Assembly: GCF_001713395.1 (NCBI RefSeq)
Contig: NZ_CP016452.1
Location: 992,001-1,056,000, forward strand
Reading direction: 5' to 3'
Source: Sinorhizobium sp. RAC02
GTDB taxonomy: Bacteria; Pseudomonadota; Alphaproteobacteria; Rhizobiales; Rhizobiaceae
DNA: 64,000 nucleotides
Positions 20,016-29,730 of this stretch are shown here, in pieces (within the stretch, counting starts at the first letter, position 1; each line of letters starts with the position of its first letter). Made by a program: the position numbers and the translations under genes. The notes beneath the pieces were generated by a model. It was not told the origin of the DNA and ran no database searches. It worked only from the letters and a program-made list of their open reading frames with translations.

Positions 20016-21911
20016 GTGGAGCAGCATGTCATCCTCCGAAAACAAGTAGATTTCAGCGCCGCCCCGCCGCATTATCACCGCTCTTTAACGAGGATGCGCA
20101 GCGCGTTGGACCAGAAATCACGGATACTGTCGCTTCGCGATGTCGCGAGCCAGATCAACAGCGGCGGCGATCTGTCGACCGTGCTGCAGCACCTGATCGC
20201 GGCCGCCTGCCGGCACGCCAACTGGGCGCTCGGCTCCATCATGGGCATCGATGCGGCGCACGGCTATGCCCATGTTATCGTGCGGCATGATCCGACGCTC
20301 CTCCAGCGCGACCTGCCGGACCGCTGGGAACTCGCGACCAGCCCATCGCTCATCGCGCTCCAGCGCAACGAACCCGTCTATATTCGCGATGCGCGCGAGA
20401 GTGAAGAATTCCCAGGCTACCGCAAGGAGGCGTTCGAGCGCGATTACCGGACAGTGCTCGTCATGCCGATGGACTGCGCGGATGCGGAAGGCCGACCGAT
20501 GGTGCTGAGCGTCATCGCCCGCACGGTGACCGAGGTCACGGAGGACGACCTCGCCTTCCTCGGAACGATCATCCACCTCGGCGCGATCGCCGTCGAAAAA
20601 CAGCACCGCCTGGCGGCGGAAAAGCGCGGGTCGGAGCGGCTCGTCCGGGCGCTTGCGGCACATACCTCGCTGCTGGAGCACGTGCTCAGCGACGGTTCCG
20701 TCTCTTCGCTCGCCGCGATGGTGGGAAGACTGTTGCCCAACCCGCTCGTCGTCGTGGACTTCACCGTCAACCAGGTGATCGCCGGGCGCTCGCCGCTGGC
20801 GACGGATTTCGACGATGCCGCCTGGCAGGCGGCGGCGCCCACGACCTTTGCCCGTGTGCTCATCCGCGCGGCGCGGGAGGCGGTGGAACGCGGCAGCACC
20901 GAAACCACACCGATCTTCCTTGAGGACGGCGCGCGACGGCTGCGCGTCTCCGCCCGCGCCGAACCGCTGATGGTCGACCGCCAGCTGGTCGGGGCGCTGG
21001 TGATCTTCCCCTTCGCGGCTGCTGAAGGCGAGCTGGACCAGTTAATGCTGGACAGTGCGAAATTCGCACTCAGCGTCCAGATGATGCGCAGCTTCCTGCG
21101 TTTCCGCTTCGAGACGCGCACGCAAAGCGAGCTTTTCTTCGAGATCGTCGAGCGGCGCTGGCGGGATGCGGCCGATATTGGCCAGCGTGCCGCGCGGCTC
21201 GGGCTTGATCTGTCGTTGCCGCAGCAGATGATCGTGGTCGATTTCCCGGAGCGGGCAAAGGCTTTTGGCGGCGGTTCCATCGATGTGGAGCACACGCTTT
21301 CGCGCATCATGCAACAGGCCTCGATCGAGGCCGGACTCGTGGCGATCGATGGCGGCGTCGTCTGCCTCATCAAACATGAGGCTGGACACCGGCAGGAACG
21401 CACCACGAAGCTCATGCGCCGTATCGCCGAGGAGCTTGGCCGTTATCTCGGCGAGCCGCCGATCGTGGTTGCCGGAAGCCGTTGCAGCGGTCTCGATGAT
21501 TATGCCACGGCCTGGGAACGATGCAGCCGGATGATCCGCATCGGCCGTTCCTTCGGGTTGACGGGCGCGCTCTCCACGCAGGATTTCGGGCCGCTGCCCA
21601 TGCTTGTTTCCGCAGCCGACGTCGGCGACGTGCGCAGCTTCGTGCGCGATAGTGTCGGGGCGATCGCCGAGCACGACCGGGAGAACGGCACGCCCTATCT
21701 GGAAACACTTTCCACCTATCTGGAGGAAGGTTGCCGCAGCCAAGCCTGTGCGGACCGGCTCGGCCTTCACGTCACGACGCTGCGCTACCGGCTGGCGCGC
21801 ATTCAGGAACTCTTCGGCATCGACGTGGAAACGCCGGAACGACGCTTTTCCGTGGAACTTGCGCTTCGTCTCCACAGTGTCATCGACAATCATGCCTTCG
21901 GCGAGCGCTGA
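20016..21911 (+). CDS. PucR/CdaR-type transcriptional regulator with GAF domain
   Basis: Up to 631 residues. Residues about 45-200 are a GAF sensor (HLIAAACRHANWALGSIMG, then VLVMPMDCADAEGRPMVLSV). The C-terminal 60 residues are the PucR helix-turn-helix (YLEEGCRSQACADRLGLHVT, then TLRYRLARIQELFGIDVE). Such regulators control aromatic or purine catabolism. The start is uncertain: a GTG at 20016 abuts GGAGGA too closely, an ATG at 20094 follows ACGAGG too closely, and between them an out-of-frame ATG (20026) opens a 7-codon frame with good RBS spacing. It probably controls the operon starting at 22057. Confidence 0.88.
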   Translation: MEQHVILRKQVDFSAAPPHYHRSLTRMRSALDQKSRILSLRDVASQINSGGDLSTVLQHLIAAACRHANWALGSIMGIDAAHGYAHVIVRHDPTLLQRDLPDRWELATSPSLIALQRNEPVYIRDARESEEFPGYRKEAFERDYRTVLVMPMDCADAEGRPMVLSVIARTVTEVTEDDLAFLGTIIHLGAIAVEKQHRLAAEKRGSERLVRALAAHTSLLEHVLSDGSVSSLAAMVGRLLPNPLVVVDFTVNQVIAGRSPLATDFDDAAWQAAAPTTFARVLIRAAREAVERGSTETTPIFLEDGARRLRVSARAEPLMVDRQLVGALVIFPFAAAEGELDQLMLDSAKFALSVQMMRSFLRFRFETRTQSELFFEIVERRWRDAADIGQRAARLGLDLSLPQQMIVVDFPERAKAFGGGSIDVEHTLSRIMQQASIEAGLVAIDGGVVCLIKHEAGHRQERTTKLMRRIAEELGRYLGEPPIVVAGSRCSGLDDYATAWERCSRMIRIGRSFGLTGALSTQDFGPLPMLVSAADVGDVRSFVRDSVGAIAEHDRENGTPYLETLSTYLEEGCRSQACADRLGLHVTTLRYRLARIQELFGIDVETPERRFSVELALRLHSVIDNHAFGER

Positions 21912-22056
21912 ACGCGTAAAGGCCATTGCCGCCCCCTATTGCCTCTCCTCCGAACCGCAGCAGAACAACACCATCGTCTCCTCCGTTCAGCGGGAAGCAC
22001 CCGCCGCCCGCGCCGGGTAGCGTCCTCCCAACGAAATGAGGAGAGAGATTGCGGGC

Positions 22057-23049
22057 ATGGCGGATGAGGCGACAGCACAGGACGCACCGATCGACCCCGT
22101 CGCGCTTCGCCGCGCCTTCGGCACCTTCGTCACCGGCGTTACGGTCCTCACCACCTGCGAGGCCGACGGCACGCCGCGTGGCATGACGGCCAATTCCTTC
22201 ACCTCCGTTTCGCTAGATCCGCCGCTCCTGCTCGTCTGTGTCGCCAAATCGGCGTCCAGCTATGCCACCTTCACCGCGGCGAACTGTTTCGCAGTCAATA
22301 TCCTGCATGAAGGTCAGGTCGATGTCTCGGCGACCTTCGCCTCAAAGTCGCCGGACAAATTCCAATCGGTCAATCATGACCGGGTGCATACGGGCGCGCC
22401 CGTGTTGACGGACAGCCTGACCTGGTTCGATTGCAGCCTCACCAGTTCCGTCGATGCCGGCGATCATGCGATCCTGATCGGCCAGGTGCGCGCCTTTGGC
22501 ACCAGCCCGACAGCACCGCTCGGCTTCTGCCGAGGGCGCTATGCCAGCGTGAAGGACCCGCTGCCGGCAGGATGGCTTGCTTCGCACGGCATGATCATCG
22601 GCTATCTCATCGAGGCTGGCGACGGGTTGTTGCTGTGCTCGGACGGCAAAGGGGGGTGGGTGCTGCCCTCTGCGCGGCGGCGCAAGGCCGACCGCGAACT
22701 GGTGCTGGACGGCGGCGATGCGCTGCGCCTCGTGCCGGAGGAAACCTTCCTCTATTCCGTCTTCGACGTTGCCGACAGCGATCCCGGATATCTCGTCTAC
22801 CGGGCGCGACTGGCCGGGGAGGGTGCGCAGATCAGCCTGCCCGACACCTTGCGTTTCTTTCCCGTCGAGGACCTGCCTTACGACGCGATCGCCACCCACG
22901 AACTGCGCTCCATGCTGCGGCGCTACGTGCAGGAGCGCCAGGCCGGTCGTTTCGGCATCTACATGGATTCTGACGATGGCGGCCGCGTCGCGATGATCGA
23001 CGGGCAGGCTCGCGCCTGGCTCCAGGCCTCCCAAGACCAAGGACAATGA
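22057..23049 (+). CDS. Flavin reductase fused to a degenerate Nudix-like domain
   Basis: A 330-residue two-domain protein. Residues about 12-165 are an FMN-binding split-barrel flavin:NADH reductase (FGTFVTGVTVLTTCE, GMTANSFTSVSLDPPLLLVC, CFAVNILHE), the kind that feeds reduced flavin to monooxygenases. Residues about 175-300 look like a Nudix fold (GMIIGYLIEAGDGLLLCSD, GGWVLPSARR, then FFPVEDLPYDAI) but lack the catalytic REXXEE box. Start ATG 22057 has GAGGAGAGAG upstream, which overlaps and disfavours the earlier ATG at 22036. The likely partner is the luciferase-like monooxygenase at 24587. Confidence 0.85.
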   Translation: MADEATAQDAPIDPVALRRAFGTFVTGVTVLTTCEADGTPRGMTANSFTSVSLDPPLLLVCVAKSASSYATFTAANCFAVNILHEGQVDVSATFASKSPDKFQSVNHDRVHTGAPVLTDSLTWFDCSLTSSVDAGDHAILIGQVRAFGTSPTAPLGFCRGRYASVKDPLPAGWLASHGMIIGYLIEAGDGLLLCSDGKGGWVLPSARRRKADRELVLDGGDALRLVPEETFLYSVFDVADSDPGYLVYRARLAGEGAQISLPDTLRFFPVEDLPYDAIATHELRSMLRRYVQERQAGRFGIYMDSDDGGRVAMIDGQARAWLQASQDQGQ

Positions 23050-23050
23050 C

Positions 23051-24565
23051 ATGAAGACGACAGTCAGCACCATCGAAGATTCGCGCCAGCAGCTGTTCAT
23101 CGGCGGTGAATTCGTGGCACCAAAGGGCGGCAATTATATCCGGAGCTACGATCCGACGACGGGCGAGCCTTGGTACGAGTTCGCCGAAGCCGATGCGGAC
23201 GATGTGGCGGTCGCTGTCGCCGCCGCCAGCGCCGCGTTCCGCAATCCTGACTGGCGGCGCATGACGCAGACCGACCGCGGTGCTCTGCTGCGGCGCCTCG
23301 CCGAACTCGTCCGCGCCAATGCCGATGCGCTCGCCGAAATCGAGACGCGCGACAATGGCAAGCTTCTGAAAGAGACGCGCGCCCAGATGCGCGCCATGCC
23401 CGACAGCTACCACTATTTCGCAGGCATGGCCGACAAGCTGCAGGGCGACACGATCCCGATCAACCGGCTCGACACGCTGAACATCAACCTGCGCGAACCG
23501 TTCGGCGTCGTCGGCATGATCACGCCGTGGAATTCTCCGCTGATGCTTTTGACCGGCACGCTGGCGCCGTGCCTTGCCATCGGCAACACCGTCGTCATCA
23601 AGCCGTCCGAGCATGCCACGGCGTCCACGCTGGCACTTGCCGAACTGATCCACGAAGCGGGTTTCCCGGCGGGCGTGGTCAATGTGGTGACGGGCACCGG
23701 CCAGAGTGCAGGCGAAGCGCTGACCCGTCATCCAGGCGTTGCGAAATACGTCTTCACCGGCAGCACGGCGACCGGCCGGCGCATCGCCAGCAATGCAGCA
23801 CAGAACCTCGTTCCCTGCTCCATGGAGCTTGGTGGCAAGTCGCCTCACGTCGTTTTCGGCGACGTCGATATCGAGCATGCGGTCAATGGCGTCGTCTCCG
23901 GCGTCTTTGCCGCGGCGGGCCAGACCTGCGTTGCCGGCTCGCGCTGCTTCGTCGAGGCGAGCGTCTACGACAGGTTCATCGATGCACTCGTCGCCCGCAC
24001 GCAGCGTATCCGGGTGGGTCTGCCAACTGCCGAGGATACCGATGTCGGCCCGCTGGCGCTTGCCGACCAACTGTCGAAGGTCGCGGCCTATGTCGCCTCG
24101 GGGGTGAAGGAAGGTGCGAAAGTCGCCGTCGGCGGCGGGCGACCGCAGAAGGCCGATCTCGCGCCGGGCGGCTGGTATTTCGAGCCGACGGTCATGGTCG
24201 ATGCCCAAAACGACATGGCGTTCATGCGCGACGAACTCTTCGGACCCGTGGTGGGCGTCATGCCCTTCCGCGACGAGGCGGAGATGATCGAACTGGCCAA
24301 CGACACGCGTTACGGCCTCGCTTCCGGCATCTGGACGAAGGACATCGACCGGGCGCTGCGCTTTGCCAACCGCATCGAGGCGGGCACCGTCTGGATCAAC
24401 ACCTACCGCTCAGCCTCCTTCATGTCGGCCAATGGCGGCTTCAAGGAAAGCGGTTACGGCCGGCGCGGTGGCTTCGAGGTCATGCACGAGTTCTCGCGTC
24501 TGAAGAACGTCATCATCGACTATTCCGGCGCCATGCAGGACCCCTTCGTCATCCGCCTCAAATAA
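23051..24565 (+). CDS. NAD(P)-dependent aldehyde dehydrogenase
   Basis: A 504-residue ALDH-superfamily enzyme oxidising an aldehyde to a carboxylate in the cytosol. The Rossmann region MITPWNSPLMLLTGTLAPCL, the general base E259 in MELGGKSP and the nucleophile C293 in GQTCVAGSR are all intact. It lies 1 bp after the flavin reductase gene and 21 bp before the LLM monooxygenase, so it probably removes a semialdehyde formed after ring or side-chain cleavage. The substrate is unknown. Confidence 0.95.
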   Translation: MKTTVSTIEDSRQQLFIGGEFVAPKGGNYIRSYDPTTGEPWYEFAEADADDVAVAVAAASAAFRNPDWRRMTQTDRGALLRRLAELVRANADALAEIETRDNGKLLKETRAQMRAMPDSYHYFAGMADKLQGDTIPINRLDTLNINLREPFGVVGMITPWNSPLMLLTGTLAPCLAIGNTVVIKPSEHATASTLALAELIHEAGFPAGVVNVVTGTGQSAGEALTRHPGVAKYVFTGSTATGRRIASNAAQNLVPCSMELGGKSPHVVFGDVDIEHAVNGVVSGVFAAAGQTCVAGSRCFVEASVYDRFIDALVARTQRIRVGLPTAEDTDVGPLALADQLSKVAAYVASGVKEGAKVAVGGGRPQKADLAPGGWYFEPTVMVDAQNDMAFMRDELFGPVVGVMPFRDEAEMIELANDTRYGLASGIWTKDIDRALRFANRIEAGTVWINTYRSASFMSANGGFKESGYGRRGGFEVMHEFSRLKNVIIDYSGAMQDPFVIRLK

Positions 24566-24586
24566 CCAGCATCGAAAGGCAGAACC

Positions 24587-25663
24587 ATGAAGTTCGCAGT
24601 CTCGCTCACGATGGAACGCTTCTCGCCGGATGTGCCGATGGCCACGGTGAAGAACAACCTCCTGACGCTGGCCCGCATGGCAGACGAGGGCGGTTTCGAG
24701 ATGCTCTGGACGGCGGAGCACCACACGCTCGAATGCACGATCTCGCCGAACCCGTTCCAGACGCTCGTCTGGCTGGCGCAGCACACGGACAATATCCGGC
24801 TCGGCACTTCGACGCTGGTCGCGCCGTATTGGAACCCGATCCGGCTCGCCGGCGAATCCGCGCTCTGCGACCACCTGACGAACGGCCGCCTGGAATTTGG
24901 CATCGCGCGCGGTTCCTACCAGTACGAATTCGACCGGATGGCCGGCGGCATGCCGCAGCAGGAGGGCGTCGCCTATCTGAAGGAGCTGGTGCCGGCGGTG
25001 AAGAAGCTGTGGGCCGGCGACTATGCCCATGACGGACACTACTGGAAGTTCCCGGTGACCGCCGCCGTGCCGAAACCGTTGCAGCAGCCGCACCCGCGCA
25101 TCTGGGTCGCCGCGCGCGATCCCGGTACCTTCGACTGGGCAATCGCCAACGGCGCCAGCATCCTTTCGACGCCGCTTTCCGCCCCGGCTGCGGAAATCCA
25201 GGTTCTTTCCGACAAGTTTCACCGCGCGGTGGCGGACCATCCGGAGGTGCCGCGTCCTCGTTTCATGATGCAGCGGCGCACCTGCGTCTACGATCGGCCG
25301 GACGGCTGGGAGAGGGCCGTGCAGCACAGCATGGACTATGGCCGCGCCTTCGAGAACCTGATGCAGAATGTCGGTACCGTGCAGGACGGTTTTCCGGAGG
25401 CCGTGCCTTATGAAGCGGTGCGGGGCAAGGAAAACTACAATCCGGAAAACATCCGCAAGAACCTGATGTTCGGCACGCCGGACGAGGTGATCGAGAAGCT
25501 GATGGTCTTCGAGGCGGCCGGTGTCGACCAATATTGCCTCGGCCTCACCTTCAACCTGCTCTTCGAACTGCAAAAGCGCACGATCGAGCTTTTCGTGAAG
25601 GAAGTCATGCCCGTCTTCGCCGCGCGCGAAAATGAGCGCAAACGGGCAGTTGCGGGGCGCTGA
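24587..25663 (+). CDS. Luciferase-like (LLM class) flavin-dependent monooxygenase
   Basis: A 358-residue TIM-barrel flavin-dependent oxygenase of the bacterial-luciferase superfamily. The start MKFAVSLTMERF, WTAEHHTLECTISPNPF and IRLGTSTLVAPYWNPIRLAG are typical; RLEFGIARGSYQYEF marks the substrate/flavin pocket. Such enzymes need reduced FMN from a reductase, and one is encoded two genes upstream. LLM monooxygenase plus flavin reductase plus aldehyde dehydrogenase is also the arrangement used for ring opening in bacterial pyridine degradation. The ATG at 24587 follows AAAGGCAGAACC. Confidence 0.92.
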   Translation: MKFAVSLTMERFSPDVPMATVKNNLLTLARMADEGGFEMLWTAEHHTLECTISPNPFQTLVWLAQHTDNIRLGTSTLVAPYWNPIRLAGESALCDHLTNGRLEFGIARGSYQYEFDRMAGGMPQQEGVAYLKELVPAVKKLWAGDYAHDGHYWKFPVTAAVPKPLQQPHPRIWVAARDPGTFDWAIANGASILSTPLSAPAAEIQVLSDKFHRAVADHPEVPRPRFMMQRRTCVYDRPDGWERAVQHSMDYGRAFENLMQNVGTVQDGFPEAVPYEAVRGKENYNPENIRKNLMFGTPDEVIEKLMVFEAAGVDQYCLGLTFNLLFELQKRTIELFVKEVMPVFAARENERKRAVAGR

Positions 25664-25665
25664 CG

Positions 25666-26478
25666 ATGGGCAAGGCGCTGGAGCACAGGGTCGGCGAGGT
25701 TACGCTCAACTATCGCATTGATGGCGACGGCGGCGAACCGCTCGTCTGCATCCATGGGGTCGGTTCCTATCTGGAGGCCTGGTCGGGCGTGGTGGAGCGG
25801 TTGAAGGACCGCTTCACGATCCTCACCTTCGATCTCAGGGGACACGGCCGGTCGAGCCGTATCAAGGGTCGCTACGAGATCGATGATTTTGTCGCCGAGA
25901 CTCTGGCACTTGCCGACAAGGCCGGTTTTTCGACCTTCAATCTCGCCGGTTTTTCGCTCGGCGGCCTGATCGCCCAGCGCCTCGCGTTGACGCATCTTCC
26001 GCGGCTGCGGCGGCTCGTGCTGCTCTCCACGGTCGCTGGCCGGACGCCGGAGGAGCGCGAACGCGTTCTGGCGCGGCTCGCGGCTTTGCAGGCCGGTACG
26101 CCATCCGACCACCACAATGCCTCGCTGTCCCGCTGGCTGACGGAAGGTTTCCAGGACGCGCACCCCGACACCATCGCCTGGCTTCGGGCGCGCGATGCGG
26201 AGAACGACCCGGATTGTTACACTTCCGCCTACCGGGTGCTCGCAGAAACGGATTTCGGCGGTTTTCTCGACCAGATCCGCTGCCCGACGCTGATTGCAAC
26301 CGGCGAGGACGATGTAGGCTCTAATCCGCGCATGGCCCGCTACATGCACGAGCGCATTCCCGGTTCGACGCTCGCCATCTTCCCCGGCCTGCGCCATTCC
26401 ATCCTGATCGAAGCCCCGGACGTCGTGGCCGACACCATGGCCACGTTCCTGACAAAGAAGGAGGCGGCCGATGGATGA
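25666..26478 (+). CDS. Alpha/beta hydrolase
   Basis: A 270-residue cytosolic hydrolase. The oxyanion region is VCIHGVGSY, the nucleophile S97 lies in GFSLGG, the acid is probably the Asp in ATGEDDVGSN and the catalytic His is in GLRHSILIEAP. It is similar in style to enol-lactone hydrolases (PcaD) and N-formylmaleamate deformylases (NicD). It starts 2 bp after the monooxygenase stop and overlaps the next gene by 8 bp. The exact bond cleaved is unknown. Confidence 0.92.
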   Translation: MGKALEHRVGEVTLNYRIDGDGGEPLVCIHGVGSYLEAWSGVVERLKDRFTILTFDLRGHGRSSRIKGRYEIDDFVAETLALADKAGFSTFNLAGFSLGGLIAQRLALTHLPRLRRLVLLSTVAGRTPEERERVLARLAALQAGTPSDHHNASLSRWLTEGFQDAHPDTIAWLRARDAENDPDCYTSAYRVLAETDFGGFLDQIRCPTLIATGEDDVGSNPRMARYMHERIPGSTLAIFPGLRHSILIEAPDVVADTMATFLTKKEAADG

Positions 26479-26860
26479 GGCGCTGCGCAAACAAGGCGAG
26501 GCCGTGCGGCGACGCGTGCTTGGCGACGACTATGTCGACCGCGCCACGAAAGGCGCCGATGCCTTCGCCGCGCCTCTGCAGGATCTCTTGAATGAGTATT
26601 GCTGGGGCATGGCCTGGACGGATGACGGCCTCGATCTCAAGCAGCGCAGTCTTCTCAACCTCGGCATGCTGGCGGCAAGCAACCGCATGCACGAATTCGG
26701 CCTTCATTTTCGCGGCGCGATCCGCAACGGCCTGACGGACAGGGAACTCCAGGCGGCGCTGGTGCAAATCGCGGTCTATTGCGGCGTGCCGGCCGGCGTC
26801 GAGGCTTTTCGCGTGGCGCGCGCGGTGCGGGCCGAGATGGCCGGGGAAGGACCGGCTTGA
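26471..26860 (+). CDS. Carboxymuconolactone-decarboxylase family protein
   Basis: A 129-residue all-helical protein with the CMD pattern EFGLHFRGAIRNGLTDREL and IAVYCGVPAGVEAFRVAR. The single Cys and lack of a CxxC pair point to the PcaC-like rather than the AhpD peroxidase branch. It is coupled by overlap to the hydrolase, so it probably acts on a product late in the same pathway. Confidence 0.88.
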   Translation: MDEALRKQGEAVRRRVLGDDYVDRATKGADAFAAPLQDLLNEYCWGMAWTDDGLDLKQRSLLNLGMLAASNRMHEFGLHFRGAIRNGLTDRELQAALVQIAVYCGVPAGVEAFRVARAVRAEMAGEGPA

Positions 26861-27007
26861 TTTCCGTCATTCCAGCGGAGACTGGCGGCAGGCGCTGCTT
26901 GGGAACGCCGGAAGACCGGATCGGCCACAGGCCGCAAGATTATTCACAACGGCGGGAAGAGGAAGCCGCGCCGTCCACGAAGCAACAATAGACAGAGGGA
27001 ACAACAC

Positions 27008-27841
27008 ATGATGAAAATTTCGACAGTTGCGGCGCTCGCCGCCTCTATTGCTCTTTCGCTTGCCGCCGTGCCCGCCAAGGCCGGCGAAGTGCTGGACCGC
27101 GTGCTCGCTGCCAAGACGCTGAAGGTCGCGACGGACGCCAACTGGGCACCACAATCCTTCGTCAACGACAAGAACGAGATGGACGGCTTCGACGTCGATG
27201 TCGCCAAGGAGATCGGCAAGCATCTCGGTGTTTCCGTCGAATTCGTGACGCCGGGCTGGGACATCATCACCGCCGGCAAGTGGCAGGGTCGCTGGGACAT
27301 GCATATCGGATCGATGACGCCGACCAAGGCGCGTGCCGAACTCTTCGATTTCCCAGCCGTCTATTATTACACCCCAGCAGCTGTCGCCGTGCACAAGGAC
27401 AGTAAGGCCGGAAAGCTCGAGGATATCGAGGGCAAAAGTGTGGGCGTGACGGCGACCTCTACCTTCGAGGCCTATGCCAACCAGGACCTGACGCTAGATG
27501 CCGCTGGCGCGCCGGCTTTTAACTACGCATTCAAGCCGGGTCAGGTGAAATCCTACGCCAACTCGACGACCGCCTTCGATGACCTGCGCCTTGGCGATGG
27601 CACGCGTCTCGACGCCGTCGTTTCGTCGCTGCCGAGCATTCTCGATGCTGAAAAGGCTGGTTACCCGATCAAGCAGCTCGGCAAGCCGGTGTTCTTCGAG
27701 CCGCTGGCGGTCGCCGTCGAACACGGCGACGCGGAGCTGAGCACAAAGATCGCCGAGGCCGTCAAGACCATGCAGGCGGATGGCACGCTGAGCAAGCTGT
27801 CTGTCAAGTGGTACGGCGTCGACTACACGGTCACCCAGTAA
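27008..27841 (+). CDS. Polar amino-acid-type ABC transporter substrate-binding protein
   Basis: A 277-residue family 3 extracellular binding protein. The Sec signal is ALAASIALSLAAVPAKAG, cleaved near residue 25. The mature start LKVATDANWAPQSFVND and GFDVDVAKEIGKHLGVSVEF are family hallmarks. It probably captures a small amino-acid-like or heteroaromatic acid substrate for the permease and ATPase that follow. The ATG at 27008 follows GAGGGAACAACAC. Confidence 0.92.
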   Translation: MMKISTVAALAASIALSLAAVPAKAGEVLDRVLAAKTLKVATDANWAPQSFVNDKNEMDGFDVDVAKEIGKHLGVSVEFVTPGWDIITAGKWQGRWDMHIGSMTPTKARAELFDFPAVYYYTPAAVAVHKDSKAGKLEDIEGKSVGVTATSTFEAYANQDLTLDAAGAPAFNYAFKPGQVKSYANSTTAFDDLRLGDGTRLDAVVSSLPSILDAEKAGYPIKQLGKPVFFEPLAVAVEHGDAELSTKIAEAVKTMQADGTLSKLSVKWYGVDYTVTQ

Positions 27842-27898
27842 CATCCACCGGCGCGCGGTTCGGCTTGCCGGATCGCGCCCAATCCTGAAGGAGCGGAG

Positions 27899-28873
27899 AT
27901 GCTGTATCCGGATACCGTCGAATCCGACGTTCTTGTCCACAAGCCCTGGTTCGTCGCCGGTCTTTTTGCGGTGGTTTTCGCCGTCTTTCTCGCGTTCGAC
28001 CTGACGGGAACGTCGCTTGGCGACCTGATGCGGCCGGTGATCGGCGATCCCGCTGAAAGCGGCGTGTACGGCCGCTTTGCCATCGCCTTCGTCATCGCGG
28101 TGACCTTGTGCCTCAACATCGTGCTGATCGGCTTTGCGCCGCTGAAGGTGCAGGTCGCGGTCGTCTGGTCCGAGCTGCTGCTGCTCTTCCTCGCCTTTTT
28201 CACGACCTTCAATCTCAGCCTGCCGTTCATGGCCGAAAAGCTGCCTTTCCTCATCACGCAGGGGCTTTTCACGACGATCTATGTCTCCGCGATCTCGATC
28301 GTCATCGCGTCAGCCATCGCCATCCTTGGCGCGGTCGCAAAATTGTCGACCAACGGCTTTGCCTATGCGATCGCGAGTTTCTACACGTCGTTCTTCCGCG
28401 GCCTGCCACTTCTGATGCAGGTCTATCTCATCTATCTCGGCCTGCCGCAGATCGGCTTCGTCATCGATGCCGTGCCCGCCGGCATCCTGGCGCTCTCGCT
28501 CTGCTACGGTGCCTATATGACGGAAATCTTCCGTTCCGGCATCCAGAGCATCGACCGCGGCCAGTGGGAGGCCTCGCGCTCCATCGGCTTCGGCTTCGGC
28601 GTCACCATGCGCAAGATCATCCTGCCGCAGGCGCTGCCCGTCATCATTCCGCCAACCGGCAACCAATTCATCTCCATGCTGAAGGACAGTTCACTCGTCT
28701 CGGTCATCGGGGTCTGGGAACTGATGTTCCTGGCACGCACGCTCGGCCAGAAAAGCTTCCAGCACATGGAAATGCTGATTTCCGCCGCCATGCTCTACTG
28801 GATCGTGTCGATTGGACTCGAACTCATCCAGTCGCGCATCGAACGCCACTACGCGAGGAGCAAAGTGCGATGA
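27899..28873 (+). CDS. Polar amino-acid-type ABC transporter permease with extended N-terminus
   Basis: A 324-residue permease. The C-terminal 210 residues are a standard HisM-type domain with the EAA loop ([19 protein letters not shown]). The first 110 residues add about three helices ([49 protein letters not shown]) not present in the simplest family members. Only one permease is present, so a homodimer is likely. Its stop overlaps the ATPase start by four bases. Confidence 0.92.
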   Translation: MLYPDTVESDVLVHKPWFVAGLFAVVFAVFLAFDLTGTSLGDLMRPVIGDPAESGVYGRFAIAFVIAVTLCLNIVLIGFAPLKVQVAVVWSELLLLFLAFFTTFNLSLPFMAEKLPFLITQGLFTTIYVSAISIVIASAIAILGAVAKLSTNGFAYAIASFYTSFFRGLPLLMQVYLIYLGLPQIGFVIDAVPAGILALSLCYGAYMTEIFRSGIQSIDRGQWEASRSIGFGFGVTMRKIILPQALPVIIPPTGNQFISMLKDSSLVSVIGVWELMFLARTLGQKSFQHMEMLISAAMLYWIVSIGLELIQSRIERHYARSKVR

Positions 28874-29610
28874 GCGACACGATTATCGATGTGCGCAACG
28901 TTTCCAAATGGTACGGCGCCTTCCGCGTGCTGACCGATGTGAATCTCACCGTGCAAAAGGGCGAGCGCATCGTCATTTGCGGCCCATCGGGTTCGGGAAA
29001 ATCGACGCTCATTCGCTGCTTCAATCGGCTGGAGGCGCACCAGCAGGGCGACATCGTCGTCAACGGCATCACCCTGCACGACAAGATGCGTGAGGTCGGC
29101 GCGGTGCGAAAGAACGTCGGCATGGTGTTCCAGCACTTCAACCTCTTCCCGCATATGACGGTGCTGATGAACTGCATGGTCGGGCCGATGTGGATCAAGG
29201 GCGTTTCCCAGGCGGAAGCCCGCAAGACGGCGCTGCAATTCCTGGAGCGCGTGCGCATTCCCGAGCAGGCGAACAAATATCCGGTGCAGCTTTCCGGCGG
29301 CCAGCAGCAGCGCGTGGCAATCGCGCGCTCGCTTTGCATGCAACCGGCCGTCATGCTCTTCGACGAGCCGACATCGGCGCTCGATCCCGAAATGGTCTCG
29401 GAGGTGCTCGAGACCATGACGAGCCTTGCCCGGGAGGGCATGACGATGGTCTGCGTCACCCATGAAATGGCTTTCGCCCGCGCGGTTGCCGATCGGGTGA
29501 TTTTCATGAATGCAGGACAGATCGTCGAACAGGGCAAGCCGGAAGACTTCTTCAGCAATCCGCAGCACGAACGCACCAAGCTCTTCCTCAGCCAGATCCT
29601 CAAACACTGA
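28870..29610 (+). CDS. Polar amino-acid-type ABC transporter ATPase
   Basis: A 246-residue ATPase of the GlnQ/HisP group. Walker [10 protein letters not shown], the Q-loop [14 protein letters not shown], signature [14 protein letters not shown], Walker [13 protein letters not shown] and H-loop [10 protein letters not shown] are intact. The ATG lies in ATGA overlap with the permease. It ends the first operon of the island; a new promoter region follows. Confidence 0.95.
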   Translation: MSDTIIDVRNVSKWYGAFRVLTDVNLTVQKGERIVICGPSGSGKSTLIRCFNRLEAHQQGDIVVNGITLHDKMREVGAVRKNVGMVFQHFNLFPHMTVLMNCMVGPMWIKGVSQAEARKTALQFLERVRIPEQANKYPVQLSGGQQQRVAIARSLCMQPAVMLFDEPTSALDPEMVSEVLETMTSLAREGMTMVCVTHEMAFARAVADRVIFMNAGQIVEQGKPEDFFSNPQHERTKLFLSQILKH

Positions 29611-29672
29611 GGCGGATTGCCCGTTTCCCGGCTCCAGAATTATCTCTTGACAAAATTTTAGACTTCAAACAG

Positions 29673-29696
29673 TTTCTTTACTCATGAGTAAAGAAA
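29673..29696. promoter_or_regulatory. Perfect 24-bp palindromic operator
   Basis: TTTCTTTACTCA at 29673-29684 is followed without a gap by its exact reverse complement. A TTGACA box at 29647-29652 lies just upstream, and the ring-cleavage gene starts at 29731. The size, symmetry and position fit an operator for a TetR dimer, most simply the TetR protein encoded four genes into the same operon (33406-34083). Confidence 0.7.
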
Positions 29697-29730
29697 TCGC
29701 TGAGGGGCGATTCAAATCTGGGAGAGGTCA

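Noticed and set aside
23527..25032. Long plus-strand frame overlapping aldehyde dehydrogenase and LLM genes
   Set aside because: It is in another frame of two well-supported genes and is composed mostly of Arg, Gly and His.
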